Source: Ignavibacteria bacterium UBA2360 | GTDB taxonomy: Bacteria > Bacteroidota > Ignavibacteria > Tepidaquicellales > OLB5 | DNA: 64,000 nt | Direction of reading: 5' to 3' | Assembly: GCA_002344125.1 (NCBI GenBank) | Contig: DDTQ01000011.1 | Span: 822,569 to 886,568 of the forward strand | In this document: positions 54,308-63,500 of the stretch, one piece after another | How positions within the stretch are numbered: position 1 is the stretch's first letter | How the letters are laid out: each line of letters opens with the position of its first letter | Notes under the pieces: model-generated | The model's input: the letters and a program-made list of their open reading frames with translations, nothing else | Databases searched by the model: none | Told to the model about the DNA's origin: nothing | Translations under genes and position numbers: made by a program

Positions 54308-56853
54308 CAGTATAAATCCTTGTTGATTAATTTATTTACAAATCTGATATCAATATTTTCCCACACGTTGGAGAACGTAATAACTTTTAAAATATCGGCA
54401 CTCCCCAAACCTTTGATTTGAATTGATGAATTTATTTTGATAGAGTCTGCTTTCCTAATAATTTCTTCTTTAATTCTATTTATCACAAAATCGGATGCGT
54501 CATGCCTCCAACCTTTCATCGTAGATATTGCAGCACGCACAGTATTAATATTGTCAAGCAACTCCTTCGATTTAGTTAGATTAGCAATTGAAACTAAATC
54601 CTCTATGTCTCTGGGTCCAATTTTGTTTTCATCAAACAACCAAGATTTAATTGTTACTTCATCTTTTTTGCAGCCATTATTTCGCAATCCCTTGATAAGA
54701 GTATTTATATTCCTATTAAATAATATATATTGTTTCTTTAAATTGTTTTTCCACAGGTCAATCCAATATTTTACATTTTTTAATTCAGATTTACTAAACT
54801 GATTATCAACTAATTCAACCAGTATATCCCTATCGGTTCTTATAAAGGAAATAATATCCCCTCCTTGCAATTCCTCAACTTTTCTTTTATAAATGTTATA
54901 TTGTTTATCAAGTCTTTCGAATAAGTCATTTATAACCAAAAATTTATGAGTTTCTGTAGCAAATATGAAATCGCCATTGTAAAAATCGATTCTTTTAGCT
55001 TTCAAGCTTTCTTCAGAAATACCTTTTACAATATATTTAGAGAATTGAGCACTATTAAGGTTCACTTCTAACTCATTAATATCAAAAGAATTATTCGATG
55101 ATGAACTTAACGATTCATTATAGTTATACAGGTAATCAAATGAACAGTAATTGTTGGACTTATCCATCATCTTAATACCATTCATATCAATTGTTGGTTT
55201 AACCTTATTAATATTTTTTGCATTACAACGTTGCATAGAATAAAAATAAATATTTTCAAAATCATAAAACAATAGTGTAACATCAGTAAAAAGAAATGAA
55301 TTAATAATTCTGTTCATAGAATCAGAACCTGGCCAACCAATTAGAATTGCTCTGGACGAGTTAAAAGTCGATAAGTTATTATTTATATCTGAAGCTGATA
55401 TTACCTTGGGTCTGAAATTATTTGAATTTACTTCTAAATAACGCTCCACCAAAGTTGTTGTATCTTCTGTTGGGCAAATAATGAAATCATATTTATTTTT
55501 ATCCAATAACTTTCCCAATTTATCGCATTTATCAGCTTTTATTTTGGCAAATTTCTCGATTAATTCTCTGATAATCGAAATACTTGATTCAATTGCATTA
55601 CAAGTATCACCTAGCCAAAATCTAGACTTATTAAATGATAATTCTACGTTACCTAACCTTGAAAATAGATTTGCAATATGCTCTTCATTTGGAATAAAAG
55701 ATATTCTTGATAAATGATTAAAAATATTAATAAGTGAATATTTTAGAATATTTAAATCATTATTAGATCCATCATTTTTAATTGAATTAATATATTGAAA
55801 AACATCTGAAAGTTGTGAATCAACACATAATTCGTTTATTAATTTGAATGTTGTAAATTTTATAATTTTTTTCTCTATATGTTTGAATATGCCGTCAGCC
55901 TCGTTAAGGTTTGCCATAAGAAATTCCTTTGTGAAGTTAAAAAAATCAAATCCAAATTCATTAATTAACTCAAAACTTTTTATTTCAGATAAATCTGTAA
56001 TTAATATCGTTGGCAAATTTTTTTTATCAATATCAGAAAAATTTATTGTTCTATCATAAATTTTTGTAAAACCGTCTATAATAATTGTCTTAATATTATC
56101 AGTTTTCGTTAAATATAAATCTAAATCCTGAATATTTTTAGAAATAACAAGCGGACTTTTTGCATTAACTTTTCCTTCGTCATTTAACCTTACTCCATTG
56201 AAATAATCATTTATAGAATGATCCATTAATTTTATCTTTTCAACAGATTCTTCATATGAATGAAATTTGCTCACTAAACACACAGAGTCTTTCAAATATT
56301 CTACATTCCCGGAAGTGTCAATATTCAATAATTTTTCAAGAGGTGTTAAAGTTCTTAACGGTAAGGCTTTCATAACTTTGTTTTGAGGTGATAATTTCTG
56401 ATTTCCTTTGAAAACCCTCTGCAGTTTTAGAATATCAGAAAATCTTATTGTAATTTCAACTGCTGCTGCATTTTTTTCAGCTCTGGTTCTAAACGTAGGA
56501 CCTTCTATATTTTTTCTATCTTTTATCCCAATCCACTCTACAATTGCATTATTATTAAGAATTAATTTTTCTCCATATTTGTATTCTTTATATGCATCGA
56601 GTATTTCATTTTTATACGAAATATAATCATGCTTAATTGAAGAAAATGCAGTTGCTAAACTAAGCCATTGGGCTATATTCTCTTTTGATGGAAATACCAA
56701 GCAAAGTTTATTTGTATTACTACTTGCAAAATAGTTTTCGATAAGTTTTAAGGAGGTCAATAATAGAGGGTGTAAAGAGTAAGACTTTGAACTGTCATGT
56801 AATGAGAATTTAAAATTAATAATGTTATCGTATTTAAGATTTATACCATTCAT
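54307..56853 (-). CDS. DrmE-like protein of the DISARM operon
   Basis: The 848-residue protein lies directly after the 5mC methyltransferase gene, where class 2 DISARM systems have drmE, and has the right size. It includes LCLVFPSKENIAQWLSLATA, PLRTLTPLEKLLNID and long helical regions, but no intact Walker motif or nuclease signature. The DrmE assignment rests on position, size and general look, not on a recognised motif. Reads in one frame without breaks. Confidence 0.6.
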   Translation of the reverse strand: MNGINLKYDNIINFKFSLHDSSKSYSLHPLLLTSLKLIENYFASSNTNKLCLVFPSKENIAQWLSLATAFSSIKHDYISYKNEILDAYKEYKYGEKLILNNNAIVEWIGIKDRKNIEGPTFRTRAEKNAAAVEITIRFSDILKLQRVFKGNQKLSPQNKVMKALPLRTLTPLEKLLNIDTSGNVEYLKDSVCLVSKFHSYEESVEKIKLMDHSINDYFNGVRLNDEGKVNAKSPLVISKNIQDLDLYLTKTDNIKTIIIDGFTKIYDRTINFSDIDKKNLPTILITDLSEIKSFELINEFGFDFFNFTKEFLMANLNEADGIFKHIEKKIIKFTTFKLINELCVDSQLSDVFQYINSIKNDGSNNDLNILKYSLINIFNHLSRISFIPNEEHIANLFSRLGNVELSFNKSRFWLGDTCNAIESSISIIRELIEKFAKIKADKCDKLGKLLDKNKYDFIICPTEDTTTLVERYLEVNSNNFRPKVISASDINNNLSTFNSSRAILIGWPGSDSMNRIINSFLFTDVTLLFYDFENIYFYSMQRCNAKNINKVKPTIDMNGIKMMDKSNNYCSFDYLYNYNESLSSSSNNSFDINELEVNLNSAQFSKYIVKGISEESLKAKRIDFYNGDFIFATETHKFLVINDLFERLDKQYNIYKRKVEELQGGDIISFIRTDRDILVELVDNQFSKSELKNVKYWIDLWKNNLKKQYILFNRNINTLIKGLRNNGCKKDEVTIKSWLFDENKIGPRDIEDLVSIANLTKSKELLDNINTVRAAISTMKGWRHDASDFVINRIKEEIIRKADSIKINSSIQIKGLGSADILKVITFSNVWENIDIRFVNKLINKDLY

Positions 56854-56866
56854 ATAAATAAGGTAT

Positions 56867-58084
56867 TTATAAATATTTTATTGCTAATGCAATATGTTTG
56901 GCCATTAATGGAGGAACAGCATTGCCAATTTGTCTAAATGCGGCCGTTCGACCTCCTTCAAAAAAATAATCATCAGAAAAAGATTGAATCCTAGCAGCTT
57001 CTCTGACCGAAATAGACCGAACTTGTTCATAATCTGGAAAAATATAATAATGACCATCCTTAGCTATATGGGCAACAATAGTATGTGAATAACCTAAAGC
57101 ATCAATAACTTTATATCTATCGAGAAAAGATTCTTTATTACTATGGGTTTGTAATCTCTTTGGTAAATCAGAGTAATTTAATCGTTTTTTATCTTTTAGC
57201 CATTTGTTTATTGCTATTGCATAAATTTCTAAATCTCTTTCGTTGTGATTTCTAGTAATGTGTTGGGTAATATATCCAAATCCATTTCTTATTCCTGTAT
57301 TTTTCAAGTATTCATTTACAGATTTTGTGTATTTACACACATATAACTCTTGTCCGGGATTCAAAAAAGGTAGATCATAAAATAAATCTTTCTTTATTTG
57401 CCAATCATTATTTATCTCTTCAATTACAGGAAATGTGAATTTACTTTTACCTTTGCGTCCAATAATAATAACTCTTCTTCTTTTTTGTAAAACGCCATAG
57501 TCCTCAGCATTTAATATTTTCCAATCTACTGAATACCCTAATTCAGAAAAGGTGTTAAGCATTTCATCAAAATATTTTCTATTGCCAGCCGTTAAAAGAC
57601 CTAAAACATTTTCAAATATGAAATAAGTAGGCTTATATTTCTCTATAAATTCTGCATAGAAACGAAACAAAAAATTTCTTTTATCCCACTTCATTCTTTT
57701 TGCATCCCTGCTTCGTCCAACTATTGAGTATGCCTGACAAGGTGGCCCGCCAATAATGAGGTCAATTTTTTTTCTATTATTTAATTCGTCAATTTCTATA
57801 AAAATGTCATGTATTGTTTTATTTGTTATTTCTTTATTAATTACAGAACTTAGTAATTGCTGAGGTATAAATTTCCATAATTCTTCCCTTGATATTTCAA
57901 GCTTCAGATAATCAAAATAGTGATTTACTTTCTGCTTTTGAGATAAATAATGATAAGCAATCCTCGTTTTAAGAGTATTGGATGCATCAGGAGACATCTC
58001 AACATGAGCTACAGGTTCATAACCAGCTTTAATAAATCCTTCAGATAAACCCCCACAACCAGCAAATAAATCAATAAAATTCAT
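56867..58084 (-). CDS. drmMII: DNA (cytosine-5) methyltransferase, DrmMII-like
   Basis: The 405-residue enzyme has motif I FIDLFAGCGGLSEGF, motif IV GGPPCQAYSIVGRS with nucleophile Cys116, motif VI FIFENVLGLL, motif VIII-like RRRVIIIGRKG and motif X IGNAVPPLMAKHIALA. In class 2 DISARM this methyltransferase marks host DNA so that it is not attacked. It overlaps the Vsr gene by 4 bases and lies 13 bases before the DrmE-like gene. Recognition sequence is unknown. Confidence 0.92.
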   Translation of the reverse strand: MNFIDLFAGCGGLSEGFIKAGYEPVAHVEMSPDASNTLKTRIAYHYLSQKQKVNHYFDYLKLEISREELWKFIPQQLLSSVINKEITNKTIHDIFIEIDELNNRKKIDLIIGGPPCQAYSIVGRSRDAKRMKWDKRNFLFRFYAEFIEKYKPTYFIFENVLGLLTAGNRKYFDEMLNTFSELGYSVDWKILNAEDYGVLQKRRRVIIIGRKGKSKFTFPVIEEINNDWQIKKDLFYDLPFLNPGQELYVCKYTKSVNEYLKNTGIRNGFGYITQHITRNHNERDLEIYAIAINKWLKDKKRLNYSDLPKRLQTHSNKESFLDRYKVIDALGYSHTIVAHIAKDGHYYIFPDYEQVRSISVREAARIQSFSDDYFFEGGRTAAFRQIGNAVPPLMAKHIALAIKYL

Positions 58085-58497
58085 TTTAATAATCTTTTTT
58101 TTAATTTTGACAATGTGGAATCATGGTTTTTCTTTTTTAATTGACATTCATATACCACAATTACTCTCCAGCCCTGTTTCTTAAGTTGATTTGACTTGAG
58201 TGTATCATTGATTTTATTTCTTTCAATTTTATTAATCCACCATTTGGTTCTTGTCTTTGGAACTTTAAAAAACTTACAATTTTGATGTCCATGCCAGAAG
58301 CATCCATGAATAAATATAGCTGTGTTATATTTTTTTAATAAAATGTCCGGCTTGCCTGGATACTTTGGATTATGAATTCTATATCTAAAACCTTCTTTAA
58401 AAAGATATTTTCTAACTTTAATCTCGGGTGTCGTATTTTTTCCTTTGACCCTCGACATATTATAGCTACGTGTTGTCTTATTGTGGACATCAGTCAT
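58081..58497 (-). CDS. vsr: Very short patch repair endonuclease Vsr
   Basis: Vsr nicks DNA at T:G mismatches made by deamination of 5-methylcytosine. The 138-residue protein has NMSRVKGKNTTPEIKVRKYL, catalytic Asp in YPGKPDILL, and zinc-related HGCFWHGHQNC, all standard. The gene is first in the operon and overlaps the methyltransferase start (ATGA), the usual pairing of vsr with a 5mC methyltransferase. Confidence 0.93.
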   Translation of the reverse strand: MTDVHNKTTRSYNMSRVKGKNTTPEIKVRKYLFKEGFRYRIHNPKYPGKPDILLKKYNTAIFIHGCFWHGHQNCKFFKVPKTRTKWWINKIERNKINDTLKSNQLKKQGWRVIVVYECQLKKKNHDSTLSKLKKRLLK

Positions 58498-58515
58498 ATG
58501 TCGAATTATTTTATA

Positions 58516-58536
58516 GTTTTAGAATTGTTTTAGAAT
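58516..58536. promoter_or_regulatory. Direct repeat upstream of the DISARM-like operon
   Basis: GTTTTAGAAT occurs twice (58516-58525 and 58527-58536), 11 bases apart, that is one helix turn, and 19 bases before the vsr start. This is the place and geometry of a repressor or activator site. Confidence 0.35.
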
Positions 58537-58589
58537 ACTTCTTAAAAAAAAGTGGTTTTCATGATACTCAATCTATAATTTGAAATATA

Positions 58590-58615
58590 TTAGGACAGAA
58601 TTAAGTCTGTCCTAA
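58590..58615 (-). terminator. Hairpin terminator candidate
   Basis: TTAGGACAGA pairs perfectly with TCTGTCCTAA around a 6-base loop, with AT-rich flanks. It sits 20 bases after the stop of the 58636 gene and separates it from the DISARM-like operon. Confidence 0.65.
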
Positions 58616-58635
58616 ATAATTTTTCTAATGTATTG

Positions 58636-58926
58636 TTATTCAGATTGAAAAAGCTCTTCTTCACTTTGAACAAAAGAAATATATAAACTAAAGTTTGAGT
58701 GATTTAGAACATCTAAAAATCCCGGAATATCTTTCCCAAATACTATAAAAATAGCAAGTCTTTTTTCAGTTAAATAGCTGCATTTTCCAAAATCATTTTC
58801 CAACTCAAAAACAAAGTTTTTTTCTAGGTTATCTTCAGGGTGAATGCGAAGATAAATGACAAACTTCTTATCAGGGTTCTTTTTTACAAATTCATAATAT
58901 TCTTGGTCTAAAACTGATTGTCCCAT
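58636..58926 (-). CDS. Small protein, unknown
   Basis: The 96-residue protein has an alternating charged and hydrophobic pattern (FVIYLRIHPEDNLEKNF; LAIFIVFGKDIPGFLDVL) suggesting a small alpha/beta domain. No family recognised. It sits between two hairpin terminators and is therefore probably expressed with or independently of the upstream phage-like operon. Confidence 0.45.
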   Translation of the reverse strand: MGQSVLDQEYYEFVKKNPDKKFVIYLRIHPEDNLEKNFVFELENDFGKCSYLTEKRLAIFIVFGKDIPGFLDVLNHSNFSLYISFVQSEEELFQSE

Positions 58927-59000
58927 TTTTTATACGATTAAGTTAATAAAAATATATAATTTAAACATAAAATAAAATTCATAAAGCTTAATAAGTTAAG

Positions 59001-59031
59001 TTTATGAGGCAGTATAATACTACCTCATAAA
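59001..59031 (-). terminator. Hairpin terminator after the DUF932 gene
   Basis: TTTATGAGG (59001-59009) pairs perfectly with CCTCATAAA (59023-59031), and the inner AGTAT/ATACT extends the stem past one mismatch. It lies 3 bases after the DUF932 stop. Confidence 0.6.
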
Positions 59032-59034
59032 TTA

Positions 59035-60021
59035 CTAATTCAACCACAATTTCATCTTATCATTAGCCACGTCAAAAGCTTTCTGCTTCACATTGTAACC
59101 ATTACCGAACCAGATAGATTTTGTTCTCATATCTTTGTTCTGCTTGGTTATTTTGTGGTCTATAAGCTCCGTCACAGCATTATACCCGGCCCATAAAGTG
59201 CCAGCAACTCCAGGTAAATTATTGCCTAAGCCCTGTTCAAACAATTCACGAACCATTTCACGGTTGTTGTCAACTGTTGCATACTGAAGTTCATCAATCG
59301 GATCCGGGAATATAGTCTTAACATATTCATTCAGTCGTTTTTCATTTAGCTGGACTCTTGCCATGTTTTTGAATGAACGCTCAATCATGTCATACTTATC
59401 ATTTACTATACCTAGAAGCTCACTTGCCTGCTTTAACCTGTCTTTAACGTCCCTGCTGTGTTTTACTTTGAGAGTCTCACCTTTGTTCATAGCAATTGTT
59501 AATGTGTTCTGACAAACAACTCTGATGGGAGTAAATTTGATCTGAACCATTGAAGTGCCGTCATGTGAATTTGAAAGTAACAGGTATTTTTCACTAATAT
59601 CATTACCAACTACCCTAATATAGCCGGGGAGTTTTGCAAGAATCCAGATGATTTTACCGCATGAAAGAGATCCGGCTGTATGATAGATTGCTTTTTTGTC
59701 TCCTACGATTGAATCAAAGAAGTTAAAAGCATCCTTGTTTTGAACAGGTGTATAGTTCTTTCCTACTACTCCAAGGATATCACATTCGTTTTTCTGCCAT
59801 TTGTCCTTACGAACCATAGCAAATGTATCTTTGACCTGAAAACGCTTGTCCAGCTTCACGTAAACAGGTTTTTTGACCACTTCCCAGTCAAGACCGGCCG
59901 CAACTATTGCTTCTTCTGAAGTAGCGGGTTTTTGTAGTCTTGTCCCTAGTCCGTGCCACGGAATTTCTCCGTAATACATCATTTGAGCGCTGCCATTTTC
60001 TATTGTTAAATTGTGTGCCAT
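59035..60021 (-). CDS. DUF932 (phage/plasmid-like) protein
   Basis: The 328-residue protein matches DUF932 (TIGR03299-type): MMYYGEIPWHGLGTRL at the start, GLDWEVVKKPVYV, then LLLSNSHDGTSMVQIKFTPIRVVCQNTL, which is the conserved centre. These proteins are common in phages, plasmids and integrative elements; function is unknown though linked to DNA metabolism. It follows two other phage-like genes on the same strand. Confidence 0.88.
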   Translation of the reverse strand: MAHNLTIENGSAQMMYYGEIPWHGLGTRLQKPATSEEAIVAAGLDWEVVKKPVYVKLDKRFQVKDTFAMVRKDKWQKNECDILGVVGKNYTPVQNKDAFNFFDSIVGDKKAIYHTAGSLSCGKIIWILAKLPGYIRVVGNDISEKYLLLSNSHDGTSMVQIKFTPIRVVCQNTLTIAMNKGETLKVKHSRDVKDRLKQASELLGIVNDKYDMIERSFKNMARVQLNEKRLNEYVKTIFPDPIDELQYATVDNNREMVRELFEQGLGNNLPGVAGTLWAGYNAVTELIDHKITKQNKDMRTKSIWFGNGYNVKQKAFDVANDKMKLWLN

Positions 60022-60078
60022 TTATTTATACTTTTTAGAATTTTAGGCAGATGCAATATACACCTGCCCTCAAACTGT

Positions 60079-60561
60079 TTAATAATTCAGATACGAGCCA
60101 TTCTTTGCTTTTGTTCGTGTAATGAAGAGTGTAATAGCTATTCTGTTTACATCTATCACAGAGCCTAAGTCTTGCTGTAATTTGATACCTTGAGCCAGAC
60201 AGTCGTGCATAACCCTGTAATCATCAAGTGTCTGACCATTTCCGTTTCCATTAGCTTGACCGATTCCAATTGAAGCAGGGTGAGCTTTATTGACTATTTC
60301 CATTTGGTATGAAGTTTGATTCTTCTTACCAACTTTCACAAATGTTTTGGTGACTTTAACAGAATCACCTTTGCGAAGATTGTTTTCTTCTGCGAACTTT
60401 GCTACATCTTCAGTTGCGAAGAAGGAATATTCCTGTCCTTCGTGTTCAACTCCGAATAAATACCAATTGCCATAAGCATTGCTGCCTGTGACGGGTTTAT
60501 CCATTAAGAGTTTTATAGTTGCAGGTATGTTTACTTGCAGTTCGAGTTTTGGTTTGTTCAT
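60079..60561 (-). CDS. Unknown protein, possible OB-fold DNA-binding
   Basis: The 160-residue protein has strand-rich N-terminal residues (GNWYLFGVEHEGQEYSFFAT; LRKGDSVKVTKTFVKVG) resembling an OB-fold, a short Gly/Asn linker (GQANGNGNGQ), and a helical C-terminus. Neighbours are a Gam-like protein 2 bases upstream and a DUF932 gene downstream, as in phage recombination operons. The OB-fold is an inference. Confidence 0.5.
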   Translation of the reverse strand: MNKPKLELQVNIPATIKLLMDKPVTGSNAYGNWYLFGVEHEGQEYSFFATEDVAKFAEENNLRKGDSVKVTKTFVKVGKKNQTSYQMEIVNKAHPASIGIGQANGNGNGQTLDDYRVMHDCLAQGIKLQQDLGSVIDVNRIAITLFITRTKAKNGSYLNY

Positions 60562-60562
60562 T

Positions 60563-61099
60563 TTATTTGCCGTTTAATTTATAATAAAATTTTGAAGGAG
60601 GAGTAATTAAATCTACTCCGGCGGGTATTTCACCCCGCTCTTTAATTTTTGATTTTATTGCTGCAAGATCTGGCTCAAATTTTTCAGGAACCACTCTTAT
60701 TAAATCGAATGTCGCTTTTTCAAAGAATGCATCTACATCAATGATCTCGACCTTGTCCAGTTGTTTCCTAAAACCAATATTGCCTGAAGGTAATGTTAGC
60801 GACTTCAAACCTTTTTGTGATAGGTAATTTTGCATTAACTTGCACATGAAATCAATCTGGTTTTGTTTTGAAGAAAGTTTCTTTTCTAACCAGCTATTAA
60901 TTTCTTCAATCATATTAGCTGCATTTTGCTTCATTTTCTCCATTTCATTTTCAATAAAGCGGAATGCATAGAGGAATTTAGTAAATTGTAATTCTGGAAG
61001 TGTATCATCTAATGATATTTCTTTATCTTCTGAAAGAATATCATCGATTACAAAATCACACTCCGAATCAGATTGTTTTACAAGTGATAATTCAGCCAC
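60563..61099 (-). CDS. Gam-like host-nuclease inhibitor / DNA-end-binding protein
   Basis: The 178-residue protein has the layout of Gam-like proteins: a central coiled-coil region (MEKMKQNAANMIEEINSWLEKK), IDFMCKLMQNYLSQKGLKSLTLP, and SGNIGFRKQLDKVEIID. Gam proteins protect linear DNA ends from RecBCD-like nucleases. The start is GTG 61099, which overlaps the stop of a 31-residue leader gene; GGAGG at 61105-61109 is the ribosome site, inside the leader reading. Confidence 0.7.
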   Translation of the reverse strand: MAELSLVKQSDSECDFVIDDILSEDKEISLDDTLPELQFTKFLYAFRFIENEMEKMKQNAANMIEEINSWLEKKLSSKQNQIDFMCKLMQNYLSQKGLKSLTLPSGNIGFRKQLDKVEIIDVDAFFEKATFDLIRVVPEKFEPDLAAIKSKIKERGEIPAGVDLITPPSKFYYKLNGK

Positions 61100-61194
61100 T
61101 AAAACCTCCTTTTCTGAAACAATTCAACCAAAACAGCTTTTACAACCCTTTTTACTACTGCGTATAAAGCTCCTTTTGAAATGAAACTCCACAT
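61099..61194 (-). CDS. 31-residue basic hydrophobic leader peptide
   Basis: ATG 61194 is preceded by AAGGAG (61207-61202). The reading MWSFISKGALYAVVKRVV continues to QKRRF and stops in TAGTG, sharing one base with the GTG start of the Gam-like gene. The peptide is amphipathic with about seven basic residues. Good ribosome site plus overlap argue for translation and coupling; it may just drive expression of the Gam-like gene. Confidence 0.55.
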   Translation of the reverse strand: MWSFISKGALYAVVKRVVKAVLVELFQKRRF

Positions 61195-61339
61195 TTGAAC
61201 TCTCCTTTTTGATTAATTTTGGATTGGATTTCTTACAAGGATATTATACCATAATTATATTAATGAATTTATTAAGCTTAAAATTATTAATATATTAACT
61301 AACTATTATTACATATATATAAACTTATTTAGAATATGA

Positions 61340-62269
61340 ATGATTACTTACTTACTTGTTGACAAACTGGCCAAAAAACCCGGATGGTATGGTCTGCCTT
61401 TATCAAAAAGCAAATTCATAAGGATAACAAACGAACTAAAAAATAGTGGTGTTTTATTGATGCCTACTCCTAAGATTTATTTACATGCATTTGAGTTAAC
61501 TTATTATCTCTATAATAAATATAGGAAACACAAACTTATTAGATACCCCTTAATGTTAAATGAGGAAAACTCACAAAATCTATATGATTATTATAACGAT
61601 TCAATAGTAATTTGTTCGGATTATCTAGATAACAAATATAGAATTGACGATGAAAGACTCTTTGATGGAGCAATTACAAATTCAAAACATTTGGAAGCAA
61701 TATTGCCGTCTAATCGATTGTCTCAACTTATCATTTTGAGCAAAAAAACTGCTCAACATTACTTTCCCAAATCCGAAAATTATATTTTAGGCTTAAATAT
61801 TGCAAATGAAGATAACAATGCGTTGTATCCTTTACCAGAATACTCAAAAAGAAAATGGACTAATTTAACAAAAAATATATTTCACATTTTTTCTTATTTG
61901 GGAGCTAAAAGAATTAAGATAAGAGATATTACTGATACCTCAATTGATTTAAATGCTAATTTAAAGCGTCAAGGGTGTAAGATTAAATGTGATATTGAAA
62001 TTAGTCATAAATTCGAAACAGAAGAAGTATTTAATGAATCATTGTATTCTCCAGAGAAAGTTGAGAATAAATTATTCTTACTTGACGATGTTCCACACAT
62101 TAAACAAAAGGCAATTGATCTCATTGAATACCGAAGAAGTTCAGTTTTGAAATTTAAAGAAAATTTAGATGTCAAGTTTGGATTATCAATTGACCTACTC
62201 GTTATGTTTCAAGGGGCATTTAAAGGAGGTTTTCAAAGAGAATTTAATGTTGAACTAGAATTTCAATAA
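61340..62269 (+). CDS. Unknown protein
   Basis: The 309-residue cytosolic protein reads MITYLLVDKLAKKPGWYGLPL at the start, with a helix-rich middle and a strand-rich second half. No recognised motif. It is divergent from the phage-like operon, sharing a 145-base region upstream. ATG 61340 is chosen over an out-of-frame ATG at 61336. It may be a regulator of the divergent operon, by position only. Confidence 0.5.
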   Translation: MITYLLVDKLAKKPGWYGLPLSKSKFIRITNELKNSGVLLMPTPKIYLHAFELTYYLYNKYRKHKLIRYPLMLNEENSQNLYDYYNDSIVICSDYLDNKYRIDDERLFDGAITNSKHLEAILPSNRLSQLIILSKKTAQHYFPKSENYILGLNIANEDNNALYPLPEYSKRKWTNLTKNIFHIFSYLGAKRIKIRDITDTSIDLNANLKRQGCKIKCDIEISHKFETEEVFNESLYSPEKVENKLFLLDDVPHIKQKAIDLIEYRRSSVLKFKENLDVKFGLSIDLLVMFQGAFKGGFQREFNVELEFQ

Positions 62270-62303
62270 GATAAATAATTGGTATCGCCGCAGCAATCAA
62301 ATA

Positions 62304-62741
62304 ATGGAAAATCAAGATAGGATATTGGAGTATTGCCCCATTTGCAAACATTATGGCAGTAATGGTGCTTGCGGAGAACTGGAGATTAACATTAAGTCAT
62401 ATCCGGAAAAGTTCTACTCAAAATGTGATGGTAAATTGTTTGAAAAATTAAATAATATTCCTGATGAAAATTATTTAGTTGAAAAGTTTAATGAAGAAGT
62501 ATTAAACAAGCCAGATTTTGAAGAGGAAGTGACAAATTTCTTTTATCCGCATTTACACGAGGATAACTTGAAAGGAAAAGCTCAAAGAAAAATAAATGCT
62601 TACTTTAATAAAAAGGAAAAAGAAAATTACGATTTCATTTATGGATGGCCAACAAATAACGCATTTTTAAATTTATTAATTAAAATATTAATAATGATTT
62701 CCGGCTTGATCATATATATTTACTTAAAAGATTTATGGTAA
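62304..62741 (+). CDS. Zinc-finger-like protein with C-terminal membrane anchor
   Basis: The 145-residue protein has CPICKHYGSNGACGE near residue 10 with a further Cys (SKCDGKLF), a likely small zinc site, an acidic middle, and one membrane helix near the end (LNLLIKILIMISGLIIYIYL). It is 34 bases after the previous gene and probably co-transcribed. Unknown function. Confidence 0.5.
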   Translation: MENQDRILEYCPICKHYGSNGACGELEINIKSYPEKFYSKCDGKLFEKLNNIPDENYLVEKFNEEVLNKPDFEEEVTNFFYPHLHEDNLKGKAQRKINAYFNKKEKENYDFIYGWPTNNAFLNLLIKILIMISGLIIYIYLKDLW

Positions 62742-62768
62742 TAGTTTTAATGTGGGATCACTTTAATA

Positions 62769-63500
62769 TTATTTTTCGCAGCGTATGTTGACAGCTTCAA
62801 TAAATTGGGGACTAGAACAAACATTTACATCTATTATTAACTTATTATCTTTAAATAATATTGTGTTTAGCTTATCATAATATATTTTCGCAGACATTCC
62901 GAAAGCTAATCCATTAACATTTATAAATTCTCTTTTCCCAAAAGTTTCTTCAAATACAATTCCTCTAATCGTTAATTCATCCTCTTCATATTCAATTTTT
63001 TTAAGCAAGCCGGTTTTTGTAGTATGAAAACAGTCAGAATCACTGTAGATCTTTTTGCAAAATCCATTAATTTCTATGATTTGACCTGAATCATTTTCTA
63101 TTACTTCAAATGCATCAAAATAATCTTTTATCTTTCTATATTCACCTGAAATACTTCCAATACTATCCATAGTCCAAGAATAGTTAATTATAGCCCATCC
63201 ATAACCATTAAAATTTTCATCGTTTGTTGGCGAAATCGTCTCATTATTCTCCAAATTGTAAAGATCACCGTTTTCTTTTATTTTATAATGTGAATTTGGT
63301 GTTTTTAAAAATAATCCATCAATGTTTTCTATAAATAAATCACATTTGGGGCAAAATACAACTGTTTTGTCGTTAAAATAGCCTACTAAACCGCTGTTCG
63401 AAAAATATAAATAACGTAATTTTCTTTCATCCTTTTTTTCTTGCGAAAAAGAATGTGCACTAAATGCGATTAGGAATATTAGTAGTATTTTCTTTTTCAT
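62769..63500 (-). CDS. Exported protein, unknown
   Basis: The 243-residue protein has a clear signal peptide (MKKKILLIFLIAFSAHSFSQ). The mature part is strand-rich, with a CPKCDLF pair and repeated short beta hairpins (YFSNSGLVGYFNDKTVVF). No family recognised. It is convergent with the small membrane protein and is the last gene before the right end of the island. Confidence 0.55.
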   Translation of the reverse strand: MKKKILLIFLIAFSAHSFSQEKKDERKLRYLYFSNSGLVGYFNDKTVVFCPKCDLFIENIDGLFLKTPNSHYKIKENGDLYNLENNETISPTNDENFNGYGWAIINYSWTMDSIGSISGEYRKIKDYFDAFEVIENDSGQIIEINGFCKKIYSDSDCFHTTKTGLLKKIEYEEDELTIRGIVFEETFGKREFINVNGLAFGMSAKIYYDKLNTILFKDNKLIIDVNVCSSPQFIEAVNIRCEK

